Of a stretch of 64,000 bases of DNA, positions 54,301 through 60,300 are shown piece after piece. The notes under the pieces are model-generated. The model saw only the letters and a list, made by a program, of their open reading frames with translations. It was not told the origin of the DNA and made no database searches. The stretch lies in the NCBI GenBank assembly GCA_026122225.1, contig JANEZZ010002205.1, positions 682,001 through 746,000 on the forward strand, read 5' to 3'. The stretch comes from Heloderma charlesbogerti. Lineage: Eukaryota; Chordata; Lepidosauria; Squamata; Helodermatidae. A program made the position numbers and the translations under genes. The first letter of the stretch is position 1. Every line of letters starts with the position of its first letter.

Positions 54301-57270
54301 GCAGTCGCAGCTTGAACATTCAAAAACCTCCCAGCGTGCACCGCAGTTCATCATGGCTTAAATAACCTATGGTGGGCCACCGTGATCATGCGAACTAGGT
54401 CACAGTGGAAGAGATCCGCAGTAAAGGAAGCCGGGGAGAGAAAGAGCTGCAGAAAAGTGGTAGCAGTGTAGTTCAGGACTGTTATTTTGTTTGAGCGTAG
54501 TCAGTGCTCCATTTTTTATTGTAGAGAAGGGAGCTTTGGAGGAAGACATGCGAGTAGCACTGCAGTCCTGTCGATGTAGCCAAATGGAAAAAGCCGAGCA
54601 CGCTGATGAAAGAAGGCCTGTACTTCTTAGTCGGGACCTGTGTTGCTTAAGGGGAGGGGGTTTCGAGGGAGGAAACTAGCCTCTGGAGAAAACATCTGCA
54701 ACAAGCCAGTCAGTCTGGTGTGTTCTTGCCAAGAGGCTTAAGCAGAAAACTCTATTACAGTACCGGATTGTTCATTTTTCTCTAGATCAAACAGGCAGCA
54801 GCAGGTCAGTCTGCCGGAGAAGAGAGGATAGGACAGGGGAGGCAGGCGGTGTGGACACATGGCAAAGAACATGATTGGAGAAGCAGCTATGCACCGAGGG
54901 GGTCTCCAAATTGCTCAGTGCGAGCGGAGGCAGCATCGCAAGGGAAAACATAGCTGTGAAACCGGGCCAAGTGCCCCCACACGAAATTTGGTGTGGCATC
55001 CAGGGAACACCACACGCTTAAGCGCGGGTCCATGGAGGGTGGCTTGACGGGATCTTGCTGGCTTGTTGGGCTGCTTTTCACTTGGGAAGGGGCAGAGCGC
55101 CCTGTGCGTGACCTCCCTAGCTGGTCCTGGGGAGGTGGGGCAAAGGAGTCTAGCATCTGTGGGGCAAGGCTGCTCTTTCCAGACAGCTTGCAAGGCTGAG
55201 ACACAGCGGAAGTCTCCTTGTCCTTCCTTTTATAAAGCCTTGTTTAAACATGAATGTGGAGTATGTTGAATAGGGAGGGGGAGGAGTGTGTGATACAAAG
55301 CCAGCGATCCTCAGGATGTGAGGTGGGGCTCCTCTGGTGGGGACTTGGTCATGGAGGGGTGACTTTGTGCTCCGGGCCGTCCCACCAAAACGTTCCATCT
55401 TTGCGCGGGATGTCAGTCCTGAACCAGGAAGGTTGAGCTTTGCGAGAAGGGGCCACGGAGCACGTACGTGGCCTGCAGAAGTTCTTAGGTTCAGTCCATG
55501 CCAATTAGATTAATGGTCTGACTCGGTATATGGCAGCTTCCAGTCGGATGTGCTCTGGCGTCCTCGGTGGTTTGCCTTCCCCAAGACAGGCTCCGAGTCC
55601 GAGACCGTGTAATCCTGCCTTCCTCGGAACTGGACCCAAAGTCTGAACTGTGCCACCTCATTTGCGTGCCCTTCCCTGCAGTCCCTCATGAAGCCTCCCT
55701 AGTTCTAAATGTCGTCTTGTGTACGATTGACAGGACACAAGCTGAGAGAGTGCGAATGCCACGGTGTTGCATGGGGCCGCAAGGACTCCTGCCCCGATAT
55801 TCGGAGATCCAGGCAGAAGGACAACAGCTGCTGTTCAAACTGACGGACAACATTCAAAATGAATTGTAAGTACCAAGCTGGTTTACTTGGCTGATGTTGT
55901 TTTGTGACTGTGTTTCTGGAGCATAAAGACAGACACACAGTCACTTTGCATTCCGTTCCTTTTTTTCTTCTGGAAGTCATCTGGAGTGTCCTATTTTTTC
56001 ACTTCTCTTGAAATACCTGCATGCAGTTTACGATCAAGAGGACCATGGCACCATTCGCATCTCCTCTTCCGTGACTCTTGTTTCTTGTAGGAAATCTCCC
56101 AGTGGATTAGCTTTGCCTGTTAACACATTACCATTGTCCTTCTTTTCCCTAGGTGAAAACAGATTCAAAGAAATTAGCCCAGCATCCCTCCATCTCTTTG
56201 ACCTCTATTCCAGGCCTTCATTGGTGTGTTTTTTTTTAACTCTCCCTCTTAATCCTCCTGTCTAAAATGTATCTGACTGTAGACAGACCAAAAAGTGGGG
56301 TATAACATTAAAGATGCAATCCTATGAATGTTTAGACAGAAAAAAGGCCTACAACTGCTAGCATGCCCCAGCCAGGAAAAAGGCCTACAATTCCCAGCAT
56401 GCCCCAGCCAGCCTGTAGGCCTTTTTTCTGCCTAATATATGCATAGGATTGCGCCCTAAGTTGCTTTTCACTGGACCACCCAGTGGCACATGTTGGCTTA
56501 AAAAACAATAAAACGGGGAGGAACGAAGGAAAAGCCAGTAAGAGACTGGGCACCAGTATGTAGCTAAATGTACAAAGACCAAAGCACCCTTCCTCCTCTC
56601 CTTCTTACATATCTCAGTTCGTGGTCTTAAGTAGTCTTCAGTAGGATGTTAGTACAGCAAAGAAACTATTTGTCCTCCCCCACTAAGGAGGTGTGATTGG
56701 ACATGGTGTGGTTATGTTATGCTTAACAGTACCATATAACTGGAAAGCCCTGCTCATTGCGTGTCGGTATCGCAGGGTTGTACCGGGCATGTGCTCTCTC
56801 TAAAACATACGCACATCAGACCAAGCTGTGGGTGTAAAGTATTAGCGCACTCTGGCTTGGGTGACTCCATTTCCTTCCATTAGAGAGGATTTTAGGAAGA
56901 CACTGAGCACAAGTTGAATGCTGTTCAAATTGTCATTGATTACATCTGGACCTTGCCCTTTTTACAAGGAACTCGCTGCAGCGTGCTTTCCTCGCAACAA
57001 GGTTGGTTAGGCTGTGAGGTTCATTAGGCTGCATTCTGAGAAGAATGACGGATCCTTTGGAGAAGGGCCGTAGCTCAGGCTAGAGCACTCGGTTTGCATG
57101 TGGGGTGACCCTGGTGCAGTCCTCAGCATCTCGCAGTCGGGCTGGGAAAGGCTGAAACCCTGGGGAGCTGCTGCCCGTCAGTGTAGACCAGGGGTCCCCA
57201 ACGCGGTGCCATGGTGCCCGCGGGCCCCTCCAATGGTGCCCGCCTAGCTCTTCACTCTCTGCCCCTTCAA

Positions 57271-57303
<33 letters not shown>

Positions 57304-60300
57304 CAATTGAAAAATGTGAGGATGCCAAGTTCTCCTTCCTGCTCCTGAACCTGCTGCTGGTCAGCTGTTCAGCAGGCAGGAAAACAAAGCAAGGCAAAGG
57401 GGGAGAGTGGGGAGAAAGAGTGTGGCTAGATGCTAGGAGGGGGCAGAAACCGCAAGATAAGGGCGCAGTCCTATGGCTGCTAGACAGTGGCTAGACAGCC
57501 ATAGGATTGCTTGGTTCCCGGAGAACTGCCTCTCCTCCCCCGCCACCTCGTAGGCGCCGTGGATCGTCCCTGTGCTCCATGCTCGTAAGACCAGCACGGA
57601 GCGGGGGGAAAGGGGGTGTTCCCGGGGCAGGGCGGGGAGTTCGTAAGTGCCGGTACGACACTTCCTATGTGTCATCTGACCTCCCCACCACTCGCGCCTC
57701 TGTCCCACGGCTAGAGAGCCGAAAGCAACCGTCTAGCCGCAAATGCAGGGCAGCTGGAGCGCAGAGGAGACGATCTCCTCTGTGCTTCTCCCACTGTACA
57801 TCGGGTAGACGGTCGGCTCTGAGTTCGGAGGCAGCCGACTATCCCCATGGGATTGCTCCCTAAAGGGCTGAGAGGGAGAGCAAGAGCAAGGCTAGGGGCT
57901 AGAAAGGGAGAGAAAGAAGGCAAGGGATGGGGAAGGGAGAGAAATAGTGAGAAAAGGGGTTGGGGAAGTGAAAGAGCAAGGCTAGAGATTGGTATTGGAG
58001 AGGCGGGGAGAGAGATAAAGGAAAGGGGAAAGGTCTGTGTGGATGAAAGGAGATCAGGCAGGCCAGGAAGCAACTGTTTCCATTTCCCCCTCCCTCCAAG
58101 CCTCTAGCCTCGCTTTTTCCCTCCCCCCACCCACCACGCACCTCTTGAATAGCCAGGCCCCCACGGCAGCCATTATGTGACTAGCCACATCCTCTGTGGG
58201 AGCCATTTTGTGGTGGTGCCCACAGCAGTTTTTCAAATTCCCAAAATTTGCAAAAAAGGTAGGGGGGCCCTGGTGCAGACAATACTGAGCTAGATGGACC
58301 AGTGATCCGATTTGGCACACAGGCGCTTCCTGTGTTCCTATAACAAGCGAGTTTTGTGGGTGAGCACGGATTTGAACACGGGTCTCCCTCATCTATGCCA
58401 CAACTCTACTACACCTCATTGGTTCTCATTTCGTAGGCCATGAATTTCTACTTTCCCCCCACCAGACAAGTGAAATCAACCAGGAGCCAGTGCCCTTTCA
58501 GCTCTCCAAATTGCTCATTGGCCAGAACTGTCCCTTCAGCCACCTCACTCACGAAACCAGTGCCAGTTCTCATCGTGGGACCCAGTACAAAATTGCGGCT
58601 CTGAATTTCCACCCCTGCTGTGGTGATTTTAAAAATGATTGAAAGGCCTAATGATCTGCATATTTTCTTCAGAATTAAATCCATAAAAGAGAGCTTTAAT
58701 ACCTTGCTCTACTGTTCTAGCTAAATGTTTCCACATTTTTTTCCAGCTAAGCCCACTGTTTCACTTCTGGAAAACGTTGTTGTGTAATTAAATTGCTTCC
58801 TGATGTCGGAGGGGCGGGGGAGAGGTTGGAGGCATCAAGCCATAAATTCTCCAGAGATCTTGTTGCTTCTGCTTTGTTCTGTGGGCCTGTGTTTTGGTTT
58901 TCTATGTTTTGGTTTTTTCTATTTATTTATTTTTTTAATTTTGTTTTTTGTATTGCTATGTTTTAAAATTTCCAAAATGTTAGGCTTTGGGAAGGGTGAG
59001 GTTGGAGACACGCAGTACAACAGTCTTCAGGGTTCACGGGAAGGTTTGGCAGTTGATTCTGGAGGGAAAGATGTATGTCAGCAAGTGAGAATGAACAATG
59101 ATGTGTGACTCAGACTTCGAACAAAACAGAGCCCTTGCTACGGATTTTCCAACAAATAACCTTGCCAAGGCTTCTCTTGTGCTTACAGGGCTCCCTGTCC
59201 ATATTGCGCCCGAGCATTTTAGCCAAGCTGACAAAATTTTCCATCACCTGGAACCCCTTTTACCCAAACTGATGCTCCACGCGGATCCTATGCATATTTA
59301 CTTGGATGCAAGTCCTGTTGTTTTTCAGTGGTGCTTACTTGCAGGTTAAGTGTTCATACGATTGCAGCCAGTCTTCCGAGTAAACATGCATGGGATCATG
59401 GTGTTAATCTGCAATCCTGTGCAGACTGTTGAGCTCAGAGACTTGCTTCCAAGCAAACGTGTATAAGCAGAGGGAGCCTGGGAAAGAAGTACATTCAAAA
59501 AGCCCTGTTCCGTCTTCTTTGTCAGAGCTAAATAGCTGGAACAATACAGGATGAACATCCTTCCAGATTCCAAATGACCCAGGGGTATATAGGATATATA
59601 GGAGAAGGTAAACAGCCCAGCATAGATAATTAAGCTGATTCAGGCAATTACATGGTTCTCGGCAGAAAAGACCATAGAGAAGCCAGCTAGCACAAAGGAG
59701 TCTATGGGGCAAAGGCGGAACTCATTCTTGCGTACTAAAAGCTTGCTGACTGCTGGACTGAGCATGTACGTCAGGGGTAGGCAACTACGAGAGGGCTGGG
59801 GGCCATTTTCTCCACCTGGACTTCACACACATGCTACACACCCCTTGTGGGCATCAAAAATAAATTTTAAAATGCGGGGGGGGGGGGGAGAAATGGTGCC
59901 TCTAGCTGCTACAGAGCGCTAAAAGGTTCAAACTTAGCTTGCAAACGAGATGCCAATTTCCCCCTGATTTCAGGAGGTAGCAAGGGGCCTCATGCAGCTC
60001 ACAGACTGCATGCTGCCCACCCCTGATGTACATTGTATTTATTTACTTATTTATTTTTCGAGGGCCAAGCTCATGCCGAATATCAGCCAAATCAGCACTG
60101 GGGGTGATGTACACTGTTCCAGACAAATAATGATTTTCAGTTGTTCTAGCCACATCCTTCCTTCCTATCCCTTGCTCTCCTCTGTTACTCTTTTGTGTGA
60201 GGTTATCATGCATCCTCACTGCTCACCTGTACTCTGGAATTCGGTGTCCGATATTTGAAGCATGAACATATAGCAAGTTAGGCAATGGCTTGGTTTTCTT

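Larger units (their letters stand above)
57189..58272. mobile_element. Non-autonomous hAT-like element, 1084 bp, with nested MITE
   Basis: The left end CAGGGGTCCCCAA and the right end TAGGGGGGCCCTG are imperfect inverted repeats. They are flanked by GTGTAGAC (57181-57188) and GTGCAGAC (58273-58280), an 8-bp target duplication with one mismatch, as hAT transposases make. It contains an (AAT)n run and the 400-bp MITE at 57461-57860. Without the MITE it would be about 680 bp. No transposase frame is seen. Confidence 0.75.
57062..58344 (+). mobile_element. tRNA-derived SINE split by the hAT-like element
   Basis: The head AGGGCCGTAGCTCAGGCTAG and body GAAACCCTGGGGAGCTGCTG run to 57188. The tail GACAATACTGAGCTAGATGG ... 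GGCGCTTCCTGTGTTCC resumes after 58272. The two halves join at the 8-bp duplication into a normal SINE. Confidence 0.8.

Noticed and set aside
57507..58107. CpG-rich promoter with ORFs on both strands
   Set aside because: The GC-rich part lies inside the MITE and hAT-like element, which explains the composition.
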